Of a stretch of 5,745 nt of DNA, positions 1-5,745 are shown piece after piece. The DNA comes from CAVWDI01 sp046259385 (GTDB taxonomy: Bacteria > Chloroflexota > Anaerolineae > Anaerolineales > UBA4823). How positions within the stretch are numbered: the first letter of the stretch is position 1; each line of letters begins with the position of its first letter. A program made the position numbers and the translations under genes. The stretch lies in contig JBJYWI010000039.1 of NCBI GenBank assembly GCA_046259385.1, forward strand, positions 1 to 5,745, in the 5' to 3' direction. The notes beneath the pieces are model-generated. The model was not told the DNA's origin, did not search any database, and was given only the letters and a program-made list of their open reading frames with translations.

Positions 1-957
1 CAGTCAGCGACCGGTTCAGAAGTTCACAGATCCATTCTGCCCACCCGGTTTAAACTGCTTTTTTCGTTATTGGATATTTCCCGCAGGGCTGGATTTTTCC
101 CGCAAAATTTCAGCGCGGTAGAAAATATGAAACGCGTCAACCGGATGGGATTTCCGTATGGAACCGGCGCAAGAAAGGAATTAAGCGGGATAATTAAATA
201 TCTGCCCGATCAATCCGGAAAGGACGAGCATTATTTCCGGATTTATGAAAACTCTGACTGCTGGGATTTTGAAGGAGTTGGCTCGGCAACGGCTTCCCAC
301 CTGCCGCCTTCCATGGCTGGCCAGTTGATTGGACTTGAAACCATTGAACGGGATTGGAACGCAGTTGAAACTCGTTGCATTGGTCTGGGTGACCCCTACT
401 GCGAATTCAGGCTGTCTCCGCAGCTGGAATCCGGGAAAGCTTTGCACGCCGGCTACGAACCAGAGAACGTTTCCAGGATCCACCAGCGTTTAATTGAAAA
501 TCTGGCTGCAGGCATGCTGGAGGGTAAAAAACTATCCGACCGTCCGCGGCTTGGAAACCGGGTTCACCTGCATGTCGCCTTTCACGCTTGTGGATTTCCC
601 CACATTGGCGGGGACCGATCCAAAATGGCTGTGAGGATGGGAGGCACCCTGACTGGAAAGAAGATCGCTGAATATCTGCAGTCCAGCGGGCAAAGTCCCG
701 AACAGCTCGAACGTAAATTATTTCAATTTATAAAAAACATGAAAGCGGGCATCGTTTCCTCCTCCGGAGGGATAATCCGGATAGAGGAGAATATCGAACC
801 GCTGCGCACCAAATATATGACCGCCGCGCGTGAACCTTCCTGTTACTTTACCACCGGTTTTCTAAACGGCATTTACCGGCAGATCTCTGGTATGCGGGTT
901 AGGGAAACCAGATGCATCGCCGGCGGCGATCCTTTCTGTGAATGGGAGCTTATCTAA
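1..957 (+). CDS. Tandem V4R-domain protein (5' end outside window)
   Basis: The reading frame is open from base 1 to the TAA at 955-957, giving 318 codons. The first candidate starts (TTG at 70, ATG at 127) have no ribosome binding site, so I treat the gene as cut by the window edge. Two copies of the V4R signature are visible, numbered from the first codon in the window. Copy 1 has Cys87 (SDCWDF), then ETRC-x4-DPYC with Cys126 and Cys134. Copy 2 has Cys281 (PSCYFTTGF), then ETRC-x4-DPFC with Cys305 and Cys313, ending almost at the C-terminus. Copy 2 looks complete (about residues 165-318); copy 1 is shorter. V4R domains are known to bind small hydrophobic ligands or a metal through such Cys residues, for example in the 4-vinyl-reductase-associated BchJ family and in regulators of aromatic catabolism. 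No signal peptide, membrane helix or DNA-binding domain is visible in this part, so a soluble ligand-binding protein is likely. The missing N-terminus could carry another domain. The ligand is unknown. The reductase gene starts one base after the stop. Confidence 0.8.
   Translation, partial: QSATGSEVHRSILPTRFKLLFSLLDISRRAGFFPQNFSAVENMKRVNRMGFPYGTGARKELSGIIKYLPDQSGKDEHYFRIYENSDCWDFEGVGSATASHLPPSMAGQLIGLETIERDWNAVETRCIGLGDPYCEFRLSPQLESGKALHAGYEPENVSRIHQRLIENLAAGMLEGKKLSDRPRLGNRVHLHVAFHACGFPHIGGDRSKMAVRMGGTLTGKKIAEYLQSSGQSPEQLERKLFQFIKNMKAGIVSSSGGIIRIEENIEPLRTKYMTAAREPSCYFTTGFLNGIYRQISGMRVRETRCIAGGDPFCEWELI
944..948 (+). promoter_or_regulatory. Ribosome binding site of the aldo/keto reductase
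   Basis: GGGAG lies inside the last codons of the V4R gene, 10 bases before the ATG at 959. It favours that ATG over the in-frame GTG at 938 and points to coupled translation of the two genes. Confidence 0.6.
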
Positions 958-958
958 A

Positions 959-1954
959 ATGGAATCAAGGACTTTAGGAAAGAGCAGTCTGCAAGTGACT
1001 CCGATGGGAATCGGACTGGCTGCATTGGGTCGGCCTGGATACATCAATCTCAATCATGCTGCTGACCTGGAGCACGAATATGATGTCGAAAAAATGGCTG
1101 CCCATACCTGCCAGGTGCTGGATGCTGCCTACCGGAACGGCATTCGCTATTTCGACGCCGCCCGCTCTTACGGTAGAGCGGAGCAGTTCCTGGGAGACTG
1201 GCTGAAATCGCGCCGGATTGACCCTGACCAGGTTGCCGTGGGATCAAAATGGGGTTACACCTACACCGCTGGTTGGCAGGTGAATGCGCAGGTACACGAA
1301 GTTAAAGAGCACACTCCGGAAGTGCTGAAGCGCCAGTGGAAAGAGAGCACAGCCAACCTCGGAGAGCACCTTGACCTGTATCAGATCCATTCAGCGACAT
1401 TTGATAGCGGTGTTCTTGAAAACAAAGCCGTCCATAAAGAGCTGGCGAGGCTTAAATCGAAAGGGGTCCTGGTCGGATTTTCAGTCAGCGGACCGCTGCA
1501 GGATGAGGTAATTAAAGCCGCCCTGGACATCATGATTGAAGGTTCACGCCTGTTTGACTCTGTGCAGGTGACCTGGAATATTCTGGAGCAGTCAGCCACT
1601 CAAGCGCTGGAAGAGGCGCATGGGAAAGGAGTTGGCGTGATTGTAAAGGAAGCGGTAGCCAACGGACGCCTAACCGCCAAGAATCTGCAGGTGAATCCTG
1701 GTGGGAGGCTTGAATTGCTCAAGAGCGAAGCTGAACGCCTCTCGACGACGATTGACGCCCTGGCGCTGGCTTTTGTGCTAGCCCAGCCATGGGCGGATGT
1801 AGTGTTAAGCGGCGCAGCCAAGGTGGAGCACCTGCTTTCAAACCTACTTGCCATGGATCTGACCCTAGATGAAGAGACCCTCAGCCGGCTTTCAAAACTG
1901 GTCGAACCACCCCAAGAGTACTGGGCGACAAGAAGCGACCTGGCCTGGAATTAA
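959..1954 (+). CDS. Aldo/keto reductase
   Basis: This is a 331-residue NAD(P)H-dependent oxidoreductase of the aldo/keto reductase superfamily, a cytoplasmic TIM barrel that usually reduces aldehydes or ketones or oxidises the matching alcohols. Numbered from the ATG at 959, the catalytic tetrad is visible: Asp66 and Tyr71 in YFDAARSYG, Lys97 in VGSKWGY, and His144 in YQIHSATF. The opening RTLGKSSLQVTPMGIGLAAL strand and the late VLSGAAKVEHLLSNL cofactor-loop region also fit the family. The length is normal. I chose the ATG at 959 because GGGAG at 944-948 lies 10 bases upstream; a GTG at 938 in the same frame would add seven residues and overlap the previous gene but lacks a better site. The V4R gene ends one base before this ATG, so translation is probably coupled. 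The stretch at residues 25-45 (RPGYINLNHAADLEHEYDVE) is longer than in many aldo/keto reductases and may shape the substrate pocket. The substrate cannot be deduced. Confidence 0.93.
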   Translation: MESRTLGKSSLQVTPMGIGLAALGRPGYINLNHAADLEHEYDVEKMAAHTCQVLDAAYRNGIRYFDAARSYGRAEQFLGDWLKSRRIDPDQVAVGSKWGYTYTAGWQVNAQVHEVKEHTPEVLKRQWKESTANLGEHLDLYQIHSATFDSGVLENKAVHKELARLKSKGVLVGFSVSGPLQDEVIKAALDIMIEGSRLFDSVQVTWNILEQSATQALEEAHGKGVGVIVKEAVANGRLTAKNLQVNPGGRLELLKSEAERLSTTIDALALAFVLAQPWADVVLSGAAKVEHLLSNLLAMDLTLDEETLSRLSKLVEPPQEYWATRSDLAWN

Positions 1955-2056
1955 GAAAGCGCGGTTTGCTCCAAATTCGATCCGGACACCTACCTGAATT
2001 GCTTCTAGACAATGGGCATCCCGGACGCAAACCCCGTAATAAATCAGCTTTTTATC

Positions 2057-3169
2057 TTATTCCGGGATCAACAAGCCGATCAAATAGGTGACCATCGCAG
2101 CTACAATCCCGATCAGCATTACCTCCAAACCGCTGCGGATCCAGTTCTGGCGGGTGAAGACCGCTTTGGAAGCTCCAACCATAAACAGAAAAAAGACGCT
2201 CGCTACCAGAGCCGTTACCGCTGCCATGTTGATCTCCAGGAACGCAAACGGCAGAATCGGCACCAGGGATGCGACCAGGAAAGAAAGACCGGTCAGCATC
2301 CCTGCTTTAATAGGCGGCCAATCCTGATCTGACGACAAACCTGTCTGCTCCCCTATTGTGAGCTCCTCCATTTCCCCCAACCGCTCGGAAACCCTGCTGG
2401 CGAGAGACCGGGCTGTTTGTTCCGTAAATCCCTCCGATGTATAAAACCTGACAAGTTCATCAATCTCCTTCTGCGGGGAGCCTTTACCCTTGATTCCTTT
2501 TCTGCGCTGTTCCTTGCTTGTCACTTCCTGTTCCGATTTAGCTGAAACATAAGCCCCGGCGCCCATCGAGACCGTGCCTGCAATCGCCCCGGCAATGCCG
2601 GTTATCAACACCAGCTGGCTGTTCTCATAGGCTCCAAATACGCCAGCTACAAGGGCAAGAATGGAAACCAACCCGTCGTTTGCGCCGAACACCACATCCC
2701 GCACCCCTCCACCGCCTCCCATCTCCCAGGATTCCATCCCAAGCAGTTCTTGTTTCATACGCTCGATATGCAGTCTCTCATCGCCAACGATTCTCCCCCA
2801 GCGTTCTGAGGATAATTTATCCTGGAGATTCTCAGCTAGGATGATCATCTGTTCCAGAACATCATCTTCAGCGATGACCAGCCACTCAATAAATCCTCTG
2901 GGACCCAGGATCGCCATCATAATCCTGACCCTCAAGTTGACCAGCCGTTTGGCGGGTTTATCAGAGTTGCCGCCCTGCAGCTCTCTAATACTTTTCTCCC
3001 AATTATTTGCATCCGAGTTCTCGTTCTCCGAGATTTCAATTAAAAGCTGCCGGGATCGTTTCTCACCTGTTTTTTGAGCTATCGAGAGAAACGCCCGTGA
3101 TAGCATCAGCTTATAATAAAAAACCTCATTGGATGCCCCCAGTAGCAAGTGTATTTCTTCTGCTGTCAT
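2057..3169 (-). CDS. Ferritin-like/VIT fusion membrane protein (MbfA-like metal transporter)
   Basis: This 370-residue protein joins an N-terminal ferritin-like (rubrerythrin-type) four-helix domain (about 5-145) to a C-terminal VIT/CCC1 iron-manganese transporter domain (about 155-370). This is the architecture of the membrane-bound ferritin MbfA, which exports iron. Residues are numbered from the ATG at 3169. Likely metal ligands in the ferritin part are Glu15, Glu50, Glu101, and Glu131 with His134 (DERLHIERM, an ExxH motif). The first expected ExxH reads Glu50-Asn-Ser-Asp53, so the His seems replaced by Asp. A run of five glycines (151-155) links the domains. The VIT part has the signature RDVVFGANDGLVS (157-169), then GAIAGTVSMGAGAYVSAKS, a Glu-rich cytosolic stretch (213-270), and further membrane helices near 291-312, 316-333 and 347-369. 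The ATG at 3169 is preferred over a TTG at 3178, because GGGAGGG lies only two bases before the TTG but 11 before the ATG. It lies downstream of a two-component pair on the same strand. Iron or manganese is the likely substrate; direction is inferred from the family. Confidence 0.88.
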   Translation of the reverse strand: MTAEEIHLLLGASNEVFYYKLMLSRAFLSIAQKTGEKRSRQLLIEISENENSDANNWEKSIRELQGGNSDKPAKRLVNLRVRIMMAILGPRGFIEWLVIAEDDVLEQMIILAENLQDKLSSERWGRIVGDERLHIERMKQELLGMESWEMGGGGGVRDVVFGANDGLVSILALVAGVFGAYENSQLVLITGIAGAIAGTVSMGAGAYVSAKSEQEVTSKEQRRKGIKGKGSPQKEIDELVRFYTSEGFTEQTARSLASRVSERLGEMEELTIGEQTGLSSDQDWPPIKAGMLTGLSFLVASLVPILPFAFLEINMAAVTALVASVFFLFMVGASKAVFTRQNWIRSGLEVMLIGIVAAMVTYLIGLLIPE

Positions 3170-3180
3170 TTTTAACAATT

Positions 3181-3187
3181 CCCTCCC
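3181..3187 (-). promoter_or_regulatory. Ribosome binding site of the ferritin-VIT gene
   Basis: On the minus strand this reads GGGAGGG, a strong Shine-Dalgarno sequence 11 bases before the ATG at 3169. It is only two bases from the alternative TTG at 3178, which argues against that start. Confidence 0.65.
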
Positions 3188-3191
3188 TGAT

Positions 3192-3209
3192 GATTTAATA
3201 TACTTAATC
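3192..3209. promoter_or_regulatory. AT-rich imperfect palindrome in the ferritin-VIT leader (possible operator)
   Basis: The sequence GATTTAATATACTTAATC is an 18-base dyad with 7 of 9 positions matching between the half-sites. It lies between the candidate promoter and the ribosome binding site of the ferritin-VIT gene. Metal regulators of the Fur and DtxR/MntR groups bind AT-rich palindromes of about this size, but this one does not closely match any consensus I know. It could equally be chance in an AT-rich leader. Confidence 0.25.
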
Positions 3210-3246
3210 CTACTCCTGCTAACAATACTCCCCAGCTTAAAGATTG

Positions 3247-3275
3247 ATTATACGCCCGCTTACCTTATCCCCCAA
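3247..3275 (-). promoter_or_regulatory. Candidate sigma-70-type promoter for the ferritin-VIT gene
   Basis: On the minus strand TTGGGG (3270-3275) is followed, after 17 bases, by a perfect TATAAT (3247-3252). Transcription would start near 3240, leaving a leader of about 70 bases before the ATG at 3169. The -35 half overlaps the last codons of the response regulator gene. The -10 is ideal and the spacing is canonical, but the -35 matches the consensus only in TTG. The ferritin-VIT gene could therefore be expressed apart from the kinase and regulator. Confidence 0.45.
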
Positions 3276-3936
3276 AACCCTTTTTTCTTGCCTGTACGAT
3301 TGCCTGTGCCCGGTCGGCGACCTGGAGTTTATTAAAAATATTTGAGACATGGTTGCGGACTGTCTTCTGGCTGATTGTCAGAGTCTTCGCGATTGAAGCA
3401 TTGTTCTCGCCTCTGGCGATCAGATCCAGCACCTCCCTTTCGCGGTCGGTGAGTTCCGGGTAAGCTTCCCGCTCCGAATCCAGCTTGAGCCCGCTGAAGT
3501 AATTCATCATACGGGTTGCGATAGCCGGTCCAAAAATTGCTTCTCCGCTGCTTACCCCCCGGATTGCCCGCAGCAGCTCATCCTGGTCCGCCCCTTTAAG
3601 TATATAGCCGCGCGCGCCTGCCCGCATAGCAGCGAATACTGAGTCATCATCCTCGTACATGGTTAAAATAATTACCCTCGCATCCAAACCGCTTTGCTGG
3701 ATGCGCCGGGTTGCTTCTATCCCGTTCAGTTCAGGCATCTGGATGTCCATCAGGATTACATCCGGTTTTAAAGTAACCGCTTTGGAAACAGCCTCAAGCC
3801 CATCCGCCGCCTCACCTGCCACCTGCATGCCCGGGATTGAACTCAGAATCGCCAGCACCCCCTCCCGGAACAGGGTGTGGTCATCGGCGATCAGCACATT
3901 AATGAGCCTTTCACTTCCTGTTTTTTCCAATTGCAT
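3265..3936 (-). CDS. NarL/LuxR-family response regulator
   Basis: This 223-residue cytoplasmic transcription regulator is the output half of a two-component system. The receiver domain spans about 12-128. Its acidic pocket is Asp18-Asp19, the phosphorylated residue is Asp64 in VILMDIQMPELNG, the switch Thr is Thr92 (ILTMY), and the conserved Lys is Lys114 (YILKGAD). A linker leads to a LuxR-type helix-turn-helix at about 162-207 (LTDREREVLDLIARG, then SIAKTLTISQKTVRNHVSNI). All key residues are intact and the length is normal. The gene starts 22 bases after the histidine kinase stop on the same strand, so the two form an operon and almost certainly a cognate pair. The ATG at 3936 is the first possible start, since an in-frame TAA lies two codons upstream, but its AAGG is only one base away. 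A GTG at 3895-3897 has GAAAGG nine bases upstream and would give a protein 13 residues shorter, trimming the first strand tightly. I keep the ATG, with the exact start uncertain. Confidence 0.93.
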   Translation of the reverse strand: MQLEKTGSERLINVLIADDHTLFREGVLAILSSIPGMQVAGEAADGLEAVSKAVTLKPDVILMDIQMPELNGIEATRRIQQSGLDARVIILTMYEDDDSVFAAMRAGARGYILKGADQDELLRAIRGVSSGEAIFGPAIATRMMNYFSGLKLDSEREAYPELTDREREVLDLIARGENNASIAKTLTISQKTVRNHVSNIFNKLQVADRAQAIVQARKKGFGG

Positions 3937-3958
3937 ACCTTAATTGAAAGACAAAGTA

Positions 3959-5745
3959 TTAATCGTAATGTTTTAAAGTACTTAGTTCGGACATGTCCAA
4001 TGGTAGGGTCACCTCGATTTTAGTCCCCTTCTCGGGCCGGCTGAGCAGTTTAAATGTGCCTCCCAGTTCCCTGGCTCTCTCGCGCATGCTTGTCAACCCA
4101 ATTCCGGCAGTCTGATTTGCCTGCAGGCCAACCCCGTCGTCGCTGATTTCAAGGCGCAGATCCTCGCCTGCACTTATCTGCAGGGTGCAGGTGTTCGCGC
4201 TGGCATGCTGAAGGCAGTTGGATATCGTCTCCATCGCGATGCGGTAAGCTGCTACCTCAACTGCCGCCGGCAGATGCGGCATTTGTTCGGGCGCCTGGAT
4301 AACTACACGAGTCGCCTGGGCTACATTGCGCGTGTCGAAATGTTCCTGCAGCGCCGGAACCAAACCCATTTCATCCAGCGCAGGCGGGCGCAGATTATAG
4401 GCGATTCGGCGGATATCGTCCAGAGCCAGCCGGGTCTGGTCTTTTAGCTCGGAAAGCAGCATCTTTGCCCTCTCCGGGTTCGTTTCAACCAGACTGCCGG
4501 CAGCATCCAGTTTTAATGTCATACTCGCCAGTTGCGGTCCCAGTTCATCGTGTAGGTCGCGCCTCAGCCTGCGCCTTTCCTCCTCCCGGGCAGTGACCAG
4601 CCTCTGCTGAGACAGGCGCAATTCTTGATTGAGCTGCACAGCATGTACAGCGACGCCCACATGCCGGGCGATGTCAGTCATTGTTTTTAACTCTGATTGT
4701 GTGAATTCAAGTTCTCTCGCGCGTCTCTGCAGAACCAGATTTCCGACAGCTTCATCCTTATATACCAGCGCCAGCCGCTTAAACCCGGATTTACCCTCCC
4801 TGTCGGGCAGGCCGTAAGAAGCTGCGGTTCTGTACCCGCCATCTGCAGTGACCTCTATCCCTACATAGGGGAGTTTGAGGGCGTTAGCTATCGTTTCAAC
4901 AATCGCCGGAAGCACTTCTTCGGGCGCCACAACCGTTTCAAGCTTTTGACTCAACCGGGTGAGCACTGTGTAGGGTTCATCCCGTTCCCCGTACATAAGA
5001 CGGTTTACCACCCGCTGAAGGATTTCCCGCAGCGGCTGAAAGATTACCGCAACAAACCCAGCCGCCAGAAAAGCGATAAAAGAACGGTTCCCAGCCTGCA
5101 GCATACCCCCGATATAACCAACGATGAATATATAAATAAGCATCGTTATCCCCGTCAGAGCTCCATAGACAATCGTCCGGTTAAAAACTTTATCGATATC
5201 CCAGGTTATTGAATGATTTACCGAAATCGCCAGTGAAACGGGCAGAATAGCCATCGACAGGAACCAAATTGTGGAACTTAGGTGCGCCCATAACGGGAAT
5301 TCTGTACCCGCTGGCTGGTTAAGTCTCCAGACCCAGGGTATGGTTAAAATCAGCATCATTATTATCATGCTCAGCAGGCCATAGACAAGCCACTTTGTCT
5401 GCTGTTTCTGCTCGGTGGACGAGATCCGCCTGTACCGGTATACCATCCCGTAAAGGCTCGCTCCCAGGATAATTAACCATGCAACGGAAATCGCCCACTT
5501 AAGGAGTGAATTTCCCAATATATTCTCTTGTGTGGAATAAACCAGCAGGGTTGGCGACAAAGGCAGGGACACGATCACAAGCCAGCGCGTCCAACGGGGG
5601 ATAAACCTGCCGCTTGGGAATATGCAGATAAGAGCAATGGTTGGGACAATAAAGAGTACCGAAAGCAGCGCTTCGATTTGGCTGAAGCTCTCATACCTGA
5701 CCAGTCCCAGCACTTCCACTGGCCCAGCCATCAAAACCCCGTAAA
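3959..5745 (-). CDS. Membrane histidine kinase, HisKA_3 type (N-terminus outside window)
   Basis: This is a sensor kinase of the NarX/DesK-like class that phosphorylates NarL-type regulators, here most likely the one encoded next. Residues are numbered from a TTG at 5734, but the frame stays open to the window end and no clear start is seen, so more N-terminal sequence is probable. About seven hydrophobic helices are visible, near 21-39, 51-67, 78-99, 114-137, 150-171, 187-211 and 217-233. A FPSGRF segment (39-44) lies at the end of the first. A GAF-like region follows (about 255-366), then a helical, probably coiled-coil stretch (366-395). The HisKA_3 dimerisation domain has phospho-acceptor His395 in RRDLHDELGPQLASM. 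The ATPase domain (about 490-578) has an N-box around Asn506 (ISNCLQHA), the G1 motif DDGVG (532-536), and GIGLTSMRERARELGG (544-559). All catalytic motifs look intact. There is no large extracellular sensor domain, so the signal is probably sensed in the membrane or by the GAF region. The ligand is unknown. Confidence 0.9.
   Translation of the reverse strand, partial: YGVLMAGPVEVLGLVRYESFSQIEALLSVLFIVPTIALICIFPSGRFIPRWTRWLVIVSLPLSPTLLVYSTQENILGNSLLKWAISVAWLIILGASLYGMVYRYRRISSTEQKQQTKWLVYGLLSMIIMMLILTIPWVWRLNQPAGTEFPLWAHLSSTIWFLSMAILPVSLAISVNHSITWDIDKVFNRTIVYGALTGITMLIYIFIVGYIGGMLQAGNRSFIAFLAAGFVAVIFQPLREILQRVVNRLMYGERDEPYTVLTRLSQKLETVVAPEEVLPAIVETIANALKLPYVGIEVTADGGYRTAASYGLPDREGKSGFKRLALVYKDEAVGNLVLQRRARELEFTQSELKTMTDIARHVGVAVHAVQLNQELRLSQQRLVTAREEERRRLRRDLHDELGPQLASMTLKLDAAGSLVETNPERAKMLLSELKDQTRLALDDIRRIAYNLRPPALDEMGLVPALQEHFDTRNVAQATRVVIQAPEQMPHLPAAVEVAAYRIAMETISNCLQHASANTCTLQISAGEDLRLEISDDGVGLQANQTAGIGLTSMRERARELGGTFKLLSRPEKGTKIEVTLPLDMSELSTLKHYD

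Noticed and set aside
70..72. TTG at 70 as the start of the V4R gene
   Set aside because: There is no ribosome binding site before it and the frame is open to base 1, so the gene more likely begins outside the window.
1963..2033. Inverted repeat GGTTTGC (1963-1969) / GCAAACC (2027-2033) in the gap between the convergent genes, considered as a terminator
   Set aside because: The arms are only 7 bases with a loop of 57 bases and no adjoining T-run, so it is not a convincing intrinsic terminator. No better hairpin was found in 1955-2056.
2012..2332. Plus-strand open frame of 106 codons after the aldo/keto reductase
   Set aside because: Most of it overlaps the C-terminal VIT coding region in antisense; its composition is unusual (Gln, Arg and His-rich) and no family is recognised.
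2661..3077. Plus-strand open frame of 138 codons opposite the ferritin-VIT gene
   Set aside because: It is Ser/Pro/Ile-rich low-complexity translation with no domain and lies fully antisense to a well-supported gene, so it is a shadow frame.
4697..5212. Plus-strand open frame of 171 codons opposite the kinase gene
   Set aside because: It is antisense to conserved kinase and membrane segments, has no recognisable motif and no ribosome binding site, so it is a shadow.
5723..5745. TTG at 5734 or ATG at 5731 as the true kinase start
   Set aside because: The frame continues upstream to the window edge (Tyr-Gly-Val before the TTG), and relatives usually have further membrane helices before the FPSGRF segment. 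The GGGG just upstream is too weak to settle a start here.

Overview
The window looks like a bacterial chromosome segment of about average GC content. It is densely coded, with five protein genes and no RNA genes, insertion sequences or CRISPR arrays. The best taxonomic hint is the histidine kinase. Its multi-helix membrane part carries a 'FPSGRF-x-PRWTR' segment, a 'WDIDKVFNRTIVYGALT' segment and a 'MYGERDEPY' segment before a GAF-like region. From memory, this architecture is common in Chloroflexota (Anaerolineae and relatives) and some Actinobacteria. Chloroflexota is therefore a reasonable but unproven guess.

Layout. On the plus strand, bases 1-957 hold the 3' part of a gene for a protein with two V4R (4-vinyl-reductase-type, small-molecule-binding) domains; its start lies outside the window. 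One base after its stop begins an aldo/keto reductase gene (959-1954), so the two are almost certainly co-transcribed. On the minus strand, reading right to left, are a membrane histidine kinase (3959-5745, N-terminus outside the window), a NarL/LuxR-type response regulator (3265-3936) 22 bases downstream, and a ferritin-like/VIT (CCC1-type) membrane protein (2057-3169) 95 bases further on. The plus and minus groups converge in a gap of about 100 bases (1955-2056), where I see no convincing terminator.

How the genes may work together. The kinase and regulator form a standard two-component pair. The VIT-family gene lies on the same strand just downstream and may be a target or a co-transcribed member. 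It also has its own candidate promoter (TTGGGG, 17 bases, TATAAT) overlapping the end of the regulator gene, and an AT-rich imperfect palindrome in its leader. By family it should move iron or manganese across the membrane, with the N-terminal ferritin-like domain sensing or binding the metal, although one expected His ligand appears to be Asp. The V4R/aldo-keto reductase pair suggests an unidentified small-molecule conversion in which the V4R protein binds the ligand.

Nothing here is clearly a new system. The points most worth following are the altered metal site of the ferritin-VIT fusion, its link to the two-component pair, and the V4R-reductase pair.
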